Assembly (NCBI GenBank): GCA_947626845.1
Contig: CANQTW010000007.1
Location: forward strand, 37,952-101,951
Length of the DNA: 64,000 nucleotides
DNA from: an uncultured Oscillospiraceae bacterium
GTDB taxonomy: Bacteria > Bacillota > Clostridia > Oscillospirales > Oscillospiraceae
Direction of reading: 5' to 3'
Both the position numbers and the translations under genes were made by a program. Shown piece by piece: positions 34,160-42,081 of this stretch (positions are counted from its first letter, which is position 1; every line of letters begins with the position of its first letter). A model generated the notes under the pieces. It made no database searches and was not told where the DNA came from. It saw only the letters and a program-made list of their open reading frames with translations.

Positions 34160-35668
34160 ATGAAAATGGTGATTCGGCGTGTGGCAGCCGTGCTTCCGGC
34201 AATCGTGCTGCAGGTGCTTCTCTACCTGCTCCTCTTTACCTGGCTGAGGCCCTGGGCCACGGCCATAAGCATCGTGCTGGGCATTCTGGCCCTGCTTTTC
34301 GTGCTGTATCTGGTGACCCGTCGGGACGAGTCCACCTACCGCATCCTCTGGCTTCTGCTGATCCTGACTTTCCCGCTTCCGGGCGCGCTGTTGTACCTTA
34401 TGCTGGGCAACAAGCACTCCATGGCGCCTATCCGCAAGCGAATGGAAAAGGCCGCGCCCCTGCCCCCGGAGGAGGACACCTCCGGCCCGCTCTATGAGGC
34501 GCTGGAAAAAGAGGACGGGCGGCTGGCCCAAACGCTCCGCCTGATCCAGCGTGACACGGGCCTGCCTCTTCGACAGGGTCGGGAGACGGAATATTATCCC
34601 CTGGGCGATAACATGTTCCCCCGGATGCTGGAGGAGCTGGAAAAGGCGGAGAAGTTCATTTTTGTGGAGTATCTAATCATCGAAAACGGGCTTTTCTGGG
34701 ACTCCCTCACCGAGGTCATGGCCCGAAAGGCCGCCCAGGGCGTGGATGTGCGGGTACTGTACGACGATCTGGGCAGTATCTCCACCTACACCCAAAAGGA
34801 CGCGGAGGCGCTTCGGAAGAGGGGCATCCAATGCGTGGCCTTCAACCCGCTTTTGTATGTCAGCGGGACGGTCAGCTGCCGCACGCATCGGAAAATGATG
34901 ATCATCGACGGCAAGACCGCTTTCAGCGGCGGCGTGAATCTGGCGGACGAGTACATCAACCACATCACCCGCTTCGGCCACTGGAAGGACATCGGCTTCA
35001 TGGTCCGCGGCGAGGCGGCCCGCAGCTTTACGCGGATGTTCGCGGAGCTGTGGAACGCCTTTACGAAAGATCCGGTGCCGGCAGGTTATCTGACCGCCCC
35101 CACCGGAGAGAGTGCCCGGACGGACGGCCTTGTCCTCCCTTATTACGACTCGCCCCTGCGCCCCGAAGCCACTACCAACGAGCTGTATATTGACCTTCTG
35201 GCCCAGGCGGAAAAATACGCCTGGTTCTATACCCCCTACCTGCTGCCCGGCGAGGCGCTGCTGGACGCCCTTGTCCGCGCCGCCCGACGGGGCGTGGATG
35301 TGCGGATCATCACGCCGGGTATTCCCGACAAGAAGATCGTTTACCGCATGACCAGGAGCTTCTATCCCGTCCTGTTGGAGGCCGGCGTAAAGATTTTTGA
35401 GTACACCCCCGGCTTCCTTCACGCCAAGGCGTGTCTGGTGGACGACAAGGCCGGCGCTGTGGGGACGGTGAATCTGGACTACCGCAGCCTGTTTTTGCAG
35501 TTTGAGAACAATACGGTGTTCTACCGCTCCTCTCTGCTGGACGATCTCAAGGCCGACTATCTTGACACCCAGTCCAAATCACGCCAGCGCAAGCTGGAGG
35601 ACATGCGCGTCACCTTTGGCAAATGGCTGGTGGACGGCTTCCTCCGCCTCATCGCTCCGCTGTGCTGA
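34160..35668 (+). CDS. cls: cardiolipin synthase (phospholipase D type)
   Basis: 502 aa. Two N-terminal membrane helices (about residues 8-28 and 33-55, then LLILTFPLPGALLYLMLG) lead into two PLD domains with HKD motifs HRKMMIIDG and HAKACLVDD, each followed by the expected G-S/T-x-N segment (SGGVN, VGTVN). It condenses two phosphatidylglycerols to cardiolipin at the membrane. It is the last core gene before the tRNA-Met fragment. Confidence 0.95.
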   Translation: MKMVIRRVAAVLPAIVLQVLLYLLLFTWLRPWATAISIVLGILALLFVLYLVTRRDESTYRILWLLLILTFPLPGALLYLMLGNKHSMAPIRKRMEKAAPLPPEEDTSGPLYEALEKEDGRLAQTLRLIQRDTGLPLRQGRETEYYPLGDNMFPRMLEELEKAEKFIFVEYLIIENGLFWDSLTEVMARKAAQGVDVRVLYDDLGSISTYTQKDAEALRKRGIQCVAFNPLLYVSGTVSCRTHRKMMIIDGKTAFSGGVNLADEYINHITRFGHWKDIGFMVRGEAARSFTRMFAELWNAFTKDPVPAGYLTAPTGESARTDGLVLPYYDSPLRPEATTNELYIDLLAQAEKYAWFYTPYLLPGEALLDALVRAARRGVDVRIITPGIPDKKIVYRMTRSFYPVLLEAGVKIFEYTPGFLHAKACLVDDKAGAVGTVNLDYRSLFLQFENNTVFYRSSLLDDLKADYLDTQSKSRQRKLEDMRVTFGKWLVDGFLRLIAPLC

Positions 35669-35740
35669 GAGTTGAGCCGCAGTCCCTTTTCCGTATGCTT
35701 ATGTGCAAACCATTATAATAAAGCGCCAAATAGAACATAA

Positions 35741-35773
35741 AAAGTGCCGGATTTCATTGAAATCCGGCACTTT
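35741..35773. terminator. 14-bp perfect hairpin beside the tRNA fragment
   Basis: 35741-35754 pairs with 35760-35773 (AAAGTGCCGGATTT and its complement) over a 5-nt loop. It would terminate transcription of a minus-strand tRNA and possibly of cls. Confidence 0.7.
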
Positions 35774-35775
35774 CA

Positions 35776-35820
35776 TGGTTGCGGGGGAAGGACTTGAACC
35801 TACGACCTCCGGGTTATGAG
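35776..35820 (-). tRNA. tRNA-Met (CAT) 3' half only, likely attachment site
   Basis: The minus strand reads from the anticodon loop CTCATAA through the variable loop and TTCAAGT arm to the CCCCGCA acceptor strand and ACCA end. The 5' half is absent: sequence right of 35820 does not form the D arm or the 5' acceptor strand. This is what remains when an element integrates into a tRNA 3' end and carries a replacement. The acceptor end resembles initiator tRNA, but elongator Met cannot be excluded. The rebuilt tRNA should lie at the far end of the element, not seen here. Confidence 0.85.
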
Positions 35821-35853
35821 GCAGGGGAGAAGCGTTTCCTCAGTACATTCCCG

Positions 35854-35922
35854 TCTCACAAGTTGCGGTATTCTCACTTTGCGGAGACTTTGGATAACTT
35901 ATGAGACGAATTTCTCACAAGT
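35854..35922 (+). repeat. TCTCACAAGT direct repeats near the junction
   Basis: TCTCACAAGT occurs at 35854-35863 and 35913-35922, with a partial TCTCAC at 35872. Short repeats 30-100 bp inside an element end are typical arm-type sites for a tyrosine integrase; no integrase gene is in this window. Confidence 0.4.
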
Positions 35923-36166
35923 ATCAGGGGGTTTGCATCAGATAAGCATCAGGCGGTTGAAAATTTTCTGAAATTTTCTTCGGGTTTTAAAATGACATAT
36001 TACAATGAAAGTCCAATGGTGTGAAGTCAAGAATACAATAAGAGAAAATTTGCGAAAGAAGTACCCCAAAAGAGCAGTAACTAGGGGAAAAGGCAACAAC
36101 AACCAAAGCCCTGCCCCAGGGGAATTTTGAAACAGGGCTGGCAGCGTCCGCGCGTCGAGCTTTAAT

Positions 36167-37393
36167 TCAGCCCTCCGGTGGGATATACAGGCGGTTGTCC
36201 TTCAGCAGTCGAAAGACAAGCCGGACCAGTTTTCTGGCAGTCAAAGCGAGTGCGCGTTTATGCTGGAACTGGTTGACCTCCTTGAACTTGAGGTCATAGT
36301 AGCGCCGAAACTCGGAGTCGCATCTTCTCACGGAGTTGGCGGCTTCCAGCAGATAGTAGCGGAGGAAACGGTTGCCGGACTTGATGAGCTGGGTGTGCTG
36401 GGCCTCAAATTCACCGGACTGGTGCTGGGTCCAGACAAGGCCGGCGTACTTGGCGACAGAGGCCTGGGACTGAAACCGGTTGATGTCGCCGATCTCAGCG
36501 ATGATACCGGCGGAGTAGACCTTACCGATGCCGGGAATGGAGGTCAACGTGTTAGGGATGATCTCAAACTGCTGTTCGATGGCCTTGTCCAACGTCTTGA
36601 TCTGGCTCTCCAGAGCGCGCATGGCGGCGATGGAAACGGACATGGCCTGGTTTACCGAGTCGTTCACCGTCTTGGGCAGACGGTAGGAGCCTCTGGCAGC
36701 TGCCTGAATGGCCTTGGCAGCAGCCTCCGGGTCATCGAACCGACTACGTCCCGCTTTAGAGATAAATGCGGCAAGCTCCTCTAAATCCGCGTTTGCCAAG
36801 TCGTCGGCGGTTTCAAAATGCTCCATAAGGGACAGTGTCGTGGCGCTGGTGTTCGGGATTCCACTGGCCTGGGCGATGCCGGAGCACTTAAGGAATAAGT
36901 AGTTGGCGAAGCGCTGCTTCTCCCGTGTGAGATTCTGGACCGCGTAAAACCTGGCCCTGGTTAGCGTCTGGAGCGCTTTGTAGCGGTAGTCGTCCATGTA
37001 GACCTCCTTCCCGATCCTTCCGAATCGGAGATGGTCGGCGATGACGAAGGCGTCCACAAAGTCATTCTTGGGCAGGTCCGGGTAGGCTTCCTTGAACTTC
37101 CTGACCTGCTTGGGATTGAGGACATGGAGCTTCCTTTGGAACTGACTCAGCTTCCCATCCTCCCGGAGCGCGTATACCAGGCTGTCTCCGTAGACAGAGG
37201 TGGATTCCATGCCGATGACCACATCGCGGAGTCCCATAGCCCCCATCGCCGACACGATCTTCTCTGTCAGCAGTTTAGCACCGCCCCGGTTGTTTTGTAA
37301 AGAGAAGCTGCCATACTTGCTGCCGTCCGGTCTCATGAGGTAAGCCACGTTGTTTCTGCTTCCCACATCAATGCCAACGTAAAGTGGATCCAT
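36167..37393 (-). CDS. IS110-family transposase (DEDD)
   Basis: 408 aa from the ATG at 37393, with GGGGAGGTG just upstream. The N-terminal RuvC-like DEDD domain shows VGIDVGSRNN, VIGMESTSVYGD and DFVDAFVIADHL. The C-terminal Transposase_20 domain has SIPGIGKVYSAGIIAEIGDI and KSGNRFLRYYLLEAANS with the conserved Ser. IS110 enzymes recombine DNA without terminal inverted repeats, guided by an RNA from the element's own non-coding end. The gene looks intact. Element ends cannot be placed by eye because the family lacks clear inverted repeats. Confidence 0.93.
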   Translation of the reverse strand: MDPLYVGIDVGSRNNVAYLMRPDGSKYGSFSLQNNRGGAKLLTEKIVSAMGAMGLRDVVIGMESTSVYGDSLVYALREDGKLSQFQRKLHVLNPKQVRKFKEAYPDLPKNDFVDAFVIADHLRFGRIGKEVYMDDYRYKALQTLTRARFYAVQNLTREKQRFANYLFLKCSGIAQASGIPNTSATTLSLMEHFETADDLANADLEELAAFISKAGRSRFDDPEAAAKAIQAAARGSYRLPKTVNDSVNQAMSVSIAAMRALESQIKTLDKAIEQQFEIIPNTLTSIPGIGKVYSAGIIAEIGDINRFQSQASVAKYAGLVWTQHQSGEFEAQHTQLIKSGNRFLRYYLLEAANSVRRCDSEFRRYYDLKFKEVNQFQHKRALALTARKLVRLVFRLLKDNRLYIPPEG

Positions 37394-37757
37394 ATTTTTC
37401 ACCTCCCCGCAGTGGGATTTCAGGACCAGCAGGCAAAGGGATACCCATGGTAACCGGAGCGTCAGCAACCTCGCGTATTAGAATCATTCCGGAGCGAGCC
37501 GATGCGAAAGCCCTCACTGCTGAAAGGGCGGTCTTGCTTCCGGCAAACAGCTAATGAGTTTGCAGCTTACTTCCGGTCCAGGGGGACTGACTTTGCATGA
37601 AGCCGCCTTGCGGCGCAACGGGAGGAATAAGAACTTGTCCCTGCTGTCCTACAGCTATTGTACCACGGGCATCCCTTCGCCTGCTGGTTTTTCGGAGTGA
37701 ATGACAGATAACACTTACAAAATTTCTGCCAAATCTTATTATACGAGGAGGTGTGAA
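37394..37757 (-). ncRNA. long non-coding flank of the IS110 gene, candidate bridge RNA region
   Basis: About 300-360 bp upstream of the transposase start contains no gene but several short inverted repeats (for example GCCGCCTTGCGGC near 37603). IS110-group elements encode their bridge RNA in the left-end segment upstream of the transposase. Position and size fit; the RNA boundaries and loops cannot be fixed from this one copy. Confidence 0.45.
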
Positions 37758-37961
37758 ATGAAAACCACTATTGAAAGAAGTACATCAGGAGATGCGCGGC
37801 TCACTGCTGAAATGCTCAGGCAGGCCGGTCTCGCATGGGCGGACGAGCTGGAGGCCCATGTCTCCGGGAGCGCGATCACCGTCACGAAAAAGCAGATGTC
37901 CGCCAACGACCTGCGGGAAGCCATGGGCAGCCTCGTCGTTCTTGCCGATGAATTCAGGTAG
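37758..37961 (+). CDS. small AbrB-like protein, probably truncated by an in-frame amber codon
   Basis: 67 aa from the ATG at 37758 (GAGGAGGTG upstream). LTAEMLRQAGLAWADELEAHVSG followed by AITVTKKQM resembles the strand-turn pattern of SpoVT/AbrB or MazE domains. The frame stops at TAG (37959-37961), but the same frame stays open for 29 more codons (RANEICAGCDGEDCPYMEDE...) to a TGA at 38049-38051. That extension has three Cys and an acidic end that look like real coding sequence. One CAG-to-TAG change would explain this. Function unknown. Confidence 0.6.
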   Translation: MKTTIERSTSGDARLTAEMLRQAGLAWADELEAHVSGSAITVTKKQMSANDLREAMGSLVVLADEFR

Positions 37962-38074
37962 CGAGCCAACGAGATCTGCGCCGGCTGTGACGGGGAGGAC
38001 TGTCCGTACATGGAGGACGAGTCGGACGAGGGAGAGGAGGACGACATATGAAAAAGACGAACTGAGCGTCGAGA

Positions 38075-38820
38075 AATCCGAGACCGGGTTGGCGTGCTGG
38101 CGGGAGGACAGGCCGGGTAGAGAATCTGTGGAACGGTCTCTTGAGATTGCGGATTGGTGAGCAGTCCTAACACGTCACGCCCTTCAGCAGATGCACGGTT
38201 GCTCGCAAGAAGGTTAAGCGGAGACGCTGGAGACAGTCCAGTGGCATGTCATCCCTCTGCCGTGTCGGTGACAGAGACGTTCCGTGTTCCTCACAATGCT
38301 GCGAGGTTACCGTCAGTCAACACCATGCCGGAAGTACATCAGCGCGCTGAGGGTACTGGGATGGACCTGACAGAAGTTGTGAGGACAGCGCGTCACTGAC
38401 TCAGGGACGAGAGGACGCGGTGATCGTCCCTCTGCGCTTTTCTGAGTCAATGTCTCTGACGCACTCCACTACGCCGTGATGTTGAGTAAGTGCGGAGAGA
38501 GAAACCAGGCTCTCTGCATTGACTGATTCGATCCACTCTCTGTTCGGAGATGGTTGCGTCTCCCCGCCATCTCCCCGGAGGATGCGTTGTGATGGCACTC
38601 GCATAGATTCACCATCTGCTATGTCAGCGAGTCGAGTGGTCTCTGTGAAATGCAGACTCGCATACAACGGGTGCTCCGTGTTCCCCGCGAGGACGAAAGA
38701 CTAACACCAGCAGGTGCTCCTCTGTCCTGACGGGTCACCAAAATCGGGACTCGTCCTCTGCACCTGCACTGCCTGCAGTTCGAGTGACAACGGTGTAGAT
38801 GGCGCGAGCCAATCACCGCT
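38075..38820 (+). ncRNA. candidate large structured non-coding RNA
   Basis: About 745 bp with no credible gene but dense complementary segments. Helices seen: 38080-38086/38134-38140, CGCCCTTC-AGCA hairpin (about 38178-38217), CTGGA/TCCAG at 38227-38241, CTCTGCCG/CGG-TGACAGAG (about 38253-38276), a long-range 9-bp helix 38288-38296/38377-38385 enclosing AGTAC-TCAG hairpin, TGACTCAG/CTGAGTCA (38397-38449), GGAGATGG/CCATCTCC, GCGAGTC/GACTCGC, GCAGGTGC/GCACCTGC, and CGGTG-GGC-GCGA-GCC-CACCG with a GNRA loop (about 38790-38818). It recalls the large ornate RNAs of phages and mobile elements (GOLLD, ROOL); membership is not shown. Strand is inferred from neighbours. Confidence 0.55.
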
Positions 38821-39270
38821 CCGGGGTGAGCAAACGAATCAGGCTGAGAAGCTACAGAAGAAATCTTGTAGGAGCGTGCTGAAGGCAAGAGTGGTGACAG
38901 CGGCGGCGTATGGATTCAGTACTAAGCGCACGGCCACGCTGTCGCGGCGCTGGTCGCCGCGTGTGCCGCTTTCCCGCTCTGCATGGGGCAGGCGCGCCAC
39001 GCAAAACAAGAGCGGCTTTTTAAGCCGCCGTCGGGGCGAGGTCAAGATGCCGTTTTCAGGCTTTTAGCCCCGTTCGATTATCGAACAAGATAAAGGGAGG
39101 TGGTCGCAAGCGCCCACCTCCCGGCCACAAAGCCCCGCAGTGCGGGGCTTTTTTGAGTTTCACCGGGGTGGTCGGTAAAAACGGCTGCCCCGGTTTCAGG
39201 TACACCTTGGGGCTGAAAACGCCCGTGACACAAGGGCTTTGGCGGTGTCACGGGCAGAAGGAGGACAATA
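38821..39270. other. probable oriT and leader of the mobilisation genes
   Basis: Gene-free 450 bp with successive inverted repeats: GTTCGAT/ATCGAAC (39072-39086), GGGAGGTGG/CCACCTCCC (about 39095-39122), a terminator at 39131-39154, ACCGGGG/CCCCGGT (about 39162-39194), and an 11-bp perfect pair 39221-39231/39245-39255 just before the RHH gene. Position before an RHH protein and relaxase gene, together with the hairpins, fits an origin of transfer. The nic site is not identifiable. Confidence 0.5.
39131..39154 (+). terminator. terminator upstream of the mobilisation genes
   Basis: The AGCCCCGCA/TGCGGGGCT inverted repeat is followed by a seven-T run. It could end the structured-RNA transcript. 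Confidence 0.7.
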
Positions 39271-39714
39271 TTGGAAAATAATGAAAACAACAAGGTGAGG
39301 ACCGCGGTGTGGCTCCGGCCCACTGCCATCGAGGACATTGACCACTGGATGAAACGGGACAACTGTAAAACGCGCAGCGAGTTCATCGACAACGCCCTCG
39401 CGTTTTACGTGGGCTACCTGGAGTCCAACGACGCCTCCAACTTCCTGGGCCCTGTGCTGTCATCCATGATCCGTGGCATCTTGGAGAACAACAATAACCG
39501 GCTCCGCGCACTGCTGTTCAAGTGGGCGGTGGAGCTGAACATGGCCTGTCACACCATTGCCGCCCACTTTCGGGTGGACGACATCGACCGAAAAGCTCTG
39601 CGGGCGTTCGCAATAGACGAGGTGAAGAAGACCTGCGGTCAGGTCAGCTTCGACCACGCGCTGGATGTGCAGAGGCGCATACCCGTGAAGGATGATACCA
39701 AGTGGCCAAGCTGA
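39271..39714 (+). CDS. ribbon-helix-helix mobilisation accessory protein (MobC-like)
   Basis: 147 aa from a TTG start with AAGGAGG upstream. The N-terminus (VRTAVWLRPTAIEDIDHWM...TRSEFIDNALAFYVGYL) is a ribbon-helix-helix DNA-binding fold; the remainder is helical. Such proteins bind oriT with the relaxase and often repress their own promoter; the 11-bp inverted repeat just upstream could be its site. Its stop overlaps the relaxase start by 13 bp. Confidence 0.8.
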   Translation: MENNENNKVRTAVWLRPTAIEDIDHWMKRDNCKTRSEFIDNALAFYVGYLESNDASNFLGPVLSSMIRGILENNNNRLRALLFKWAVELNMACHTIAAHFRVDDIDRKALRAFAIDEVKKTCGQVSFDHALDVQRRIPVKDDTKWPS

Positions 39715-40652
39715 TTTTTATCTCTCCCTATCTCAAGGGAGGGCAGGACAAGTCCAAATTAGCGCACCGCACCAAGTACATCGCTACACGTGACGGCGTG
39801 GACCTGCTCAGGTCGGAGCGTGGCTCGGAGGCTGCCACTGAGAAACAGCGCGAGTATATCCTGCGGCTCGTCAAAACGTTTCCTCAGTCGAAAGAGCTGG
39901 CGGAGTATGAGGACTACCTCTCCATGCACACCAAGGACGCCGCGTCGGATTTCATCGACCAGGTGTGGGAGCAGTTCATCGACTCCATGGACAAGCGCGA
40001 AAACTATCTGGACTACGTCTCCCACCGTCCCGGCGTCCAAAGCGATGGCGACCACGGACTGTGGGATAAGGACGGGAAGGTGCAAAATCTTAGCAAGGCC
40101 GTGGAGGAGGTGGCGAATCACCCCGGCATTGTGTGGACGCCGGTGGTGTCGCTGCGGCGTGAGGACGCGGAGCGGCTGGGCTACACCGACGTGGATAACT
40201 GGAGGGCGCTGGTCAACTCGTGCTCTCAGGAGATCGCGAAGGGGTACAGGATACCGCTGGAGCATCTGCGCTGGTACGCTGCGCTGCACGAGAAGGAGAA
40301 GCACGTCCACATACACATGGTTGTGTTCTCCTCCAACCCGAAGGAAGGGTATCTCACTAAGCAGGGCATCCGGGACATCAAGTCCGCGTTTGCAACGCGC
40401 GTCTTCGAGCAGGATCTGCTGCACGCCTACGAACGAAAGACCGAGTACCGAAATGCGCTTGGGAAGTCAGCGCAAGCGCGGATGGCGGAGCTGGTTGCCT
40501 CCATGAACAGCGGGACTGGTGTCAGCGAGCGGCTGGAACAGCTCATCGGCGAGCTGGCAGAGAAGCTCAAGACCACCAAGGGACGGCTACCTGCCGCCGA
40601 GGGTCAAGAGCGTCGTCGACGAGATCGTGGACGAGCTGGCAAAGGACGATAG
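39702..40652 (+). CDS. MobP-type relaxase, N-terminal catalytic part (frameshifted gene)
   Basis: The relaxase domain starts LIFISPYLKGG and carries the three-His metal motif in EKHVHIHMVVFSSN near residue 205. The N-terminal Tyr-containing part (ISPYLKGG, HRTKYIATRDGV) holds the likely nicking tyrosines. It would cut oriT and lead the transferred strand. After about residue 290 the frame leaves homology: the expected GYLPPRVKSVVDEIVDEL continues in the next frame from 40585. One base (C at about 40584) appears to be extra. The true product would be about 658 aa ending at 41676. Confidence 0.85.
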   Translation: MAKLIFISPYLKGGQDKSKLAHRTKYIATRDGVDLLRSERGSEAATEKQREYILRLVKTFPQSKELAEYEDYLSMHTKDAASDFIDQVWEQFIDSMDKRENYLDYVSHRPGVQSDGDHGLWDKDGKVQNLSKAVEEVANHPGIVWTPVVSLRREDAERLGYTDVDNWRALVNSCSQEIAKGYRIPLEHLRWYAALHEKEKHVHIHMVVFSSNPKEGYLTKQGIRDIKSAFATRVFEQDLLHAYERKTEYRNALGKSAQARMAELVASMNSGTGVSERLEQLIGELAEKLKTTKGRLPAAEGQERRRRDRGRAGKGR

Positions 40653-41676
40653 GGTCGTGGCGGCGTACTCTCTCTGGCAGGACATGCAGGACGAGGTGGT
40701 CCGCACCTACACCGACGACCTGCCGGAGCGTGTGCCGCTGTCCCAGCAGAAGGAGTTCAAACCCGTGCGGAATATGGTGATCCGCGAGGTGCTGAAGCTC
40801 TTCGAGCGCAGAGTCACGTTCGAGGACGGGGACATGGACGACGAGCCGGAGAGCGCGGAGACAGTACCGCCTCCGACCTCCGGCATCCACAAGATCTATG
40901 AGCAGGCCGAGCGATACCGCAGAGCGAAGAAAAAGCTCTACGATGAGGACGCGGACACGGACGAAAAGCGGTTCGCCATTGAAATGCTGGAGCGTCTGTG
41001 GGATGAGGGATACACGATTGCCGCCCATCAGCTGGGTAAGGTGTACCGCGATGGGTTGGGCGTCGTCGCCGATTGGGTAAAGGCCGAGGGATGGTTTCGG
41101 AAATCCGCGGAGCGCGGTACAGTTTGCGCTGCCTACGCTCTTGGAAAGCTCTTGCTGCCTGCCGGCCTGTCCACCGAGGCCATCCTCTGGCTCAAATATG
41201 CAGCCGATGCCGGTGACCAGTACGCCCGGTACACGTTGGGCAAGGTCTATCTTGCTGGGGAAAACGCGGAGAAGGACGTGGACACAGCCGTCGAATATCT
41301 GAGAGCCTCCGCCGAGCAGGGGAACCAGTATGCGCAGTACGTCCTCGGCAAGCTTTATCTGCTGGGCCGGGATGTGCCGCCCGACAGAGAAGCGGCGGTG
41401 TACTATCTTCCCCAATCGGCGGAGCAGGGAAACCGTTATGCACAATTCTTCCTGGACCACTTAAACGACATACGCACTCCGTCCATCGGCTTGACCGCCC
41501 TGCGGATGTTCCACCACATGGCGAACATCTTCCGTGACACCACAGCCCAGGACTCCACCCACATGGGGCTTCACATCGACCGTAAGCGGCGGCGCGAGCT
41601 CCAGGAGAAACGCATCGCCATGGGCCACAAGCCGGACGACCATGAGGACGAGAAGATGAATCAGAGCATGGGTTAA
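40519..41676 (+). CDS. relaxase C-terminal part with Sel1-like repeats (downstream of frameshift)
   Basis: Coding from about 40585 (GYLPPRVKSVVDEIVDELAKDD) to 41676; the first 22 codons after 40519 are out-of-frame noise. The segment contains at least four Sel1/TPR-like repeats (for example HQLGKVYRDGLGV, YTLGKVYLAGENAEKD, YVLGKLYLLGRDVPPD), then an HMANIFRD and basic C-terminus. Sel1-type repeats in MobP relaxases probably mediate protein contacts. Without the N-terminal part it is unlikely to work alone. Confidence 0.75.
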   Translation: MSASGWNSSSASWQRSSRPPRDGYLPPRVKSVVDEIVDELAKDDRVVAAYSLWQDMQDEVVRTYTDDLPERVPLSQQKEFKPVRNMVIREVLKLFERRVTFEDGDMDDEPESAETVPPPTSGIHKIYEQAERYRRAKKKLYDEDADTDEKRFAIEMLERLWDEGYTIAAHQLGKVYRDGLGVVADWVKAEGWFRKSAERGTVCAAYALGKLLLPAGLSTEAILWLKYAADAGDQYARYTLGKVYLAGENAEKDVDTAVEYLRASAEQGNQYAQYVLGKLYLLGRDVPPDREAAVYYLPQSAEQGNRYAQFFLDHLNDIRTPSIGLTALRMFHHMANIFRDTTAQDSTHMGLHIDRKRRRELQEKRIAMGHKPDDHEDEKMNQSMG

Positions 41677-41691
41677 ACGAGCACAAAAAAG

Positions 41692-41720
41692 GGCGGGGAA
41701 TTTCCCCGCCGATTATTATA
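41692..41720. terminator. bidirectional terminator between the relaxase and mazF genes
   Basis: GGCGGGGAA (41692-41700) pairs with TTCCCCGCC (41702-41710), flanked by an A-run on the left and AT-rich sequence on the right. Confidence 0.7.
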
Positions 41721-41742
41721 TAGCGTCTGCAATTCCTAACCG

Positions 41743-42081
41743 CTATTTCATCTCCACAAATCCTACGATCAGATCCACAGCCTCGGCGGTGATGTCCTCC
41801 GGGGCTTTTTCCTCAAAGGAGGCGTTGCGGCTTGTAAGATCAAGCATCCGCGCCTGGTCGCAGAGGATAACGCCGTCTGTCTTTGTGCGGTCGTCCAGGC
41901 GGACATGGAACGGGTGGCCCTTGTCCGTGTGAGTGATGGGGCACACCATAGTGAGACTGCTCACGCGGTTAAATAAATTGTTACTGACTACCAGCGCCGG
42001 ACGCCGCCCGCGCTGTTCGTGACCGGATTGCGGGTCGAAATCAAGATAGACGATGTCTCCCTGCTCGAAAATACTCACCAT
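41743..42081 (-). CDS. mazF: MazF/PemK-family endoribonuclease toxin
   Basis: 112 aa. The PemK fold is recognisable from GDIVYLDFDPQSGHEQRGRRPALVVS (Arg and loop residues of the active site), MVCPITHTDKGHPFHV and the GVILCDQARMLDL segment with Asp. MazF toxins cleave mRNA at short motifs in the absence of their antitoxin. The gene overlaps the antitoxin stop by 7 bp. It probably helps maintain the surrounding mobile element. Confidence 0.93.
   Translation of the reverse strand: MVSIFEQGDIVYLDFDPQSGHEQRGRRPALVVSNNLFNRVSSLTMVCPITHTDKGHPFHVRLDDRTKTDGVILCDQARMLDLTSRNASFEEKAPEDITAEAVDLIVGFVEMK

Larger units (their letters stand above)
35669..36166. other. gene-free left junction of the accessory region
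   Basis: Contains the terminator hairpin, the tRNA-Met 3' half, repeated TCTCACAAGT boxes, and then AT-rich sequence leading to the 3' side of the IS110 transposase. No plausible protein gene is present. Confidence 0.6.

Noticed and set aside
38714..39067. 117-codon plus-strand frame in the gene-free block
   Set aside because: Overlaps the structured-RNA and oriT-like repeats; Ser/Arg/Thr-rich translation without motifs and no proper ribosome site.
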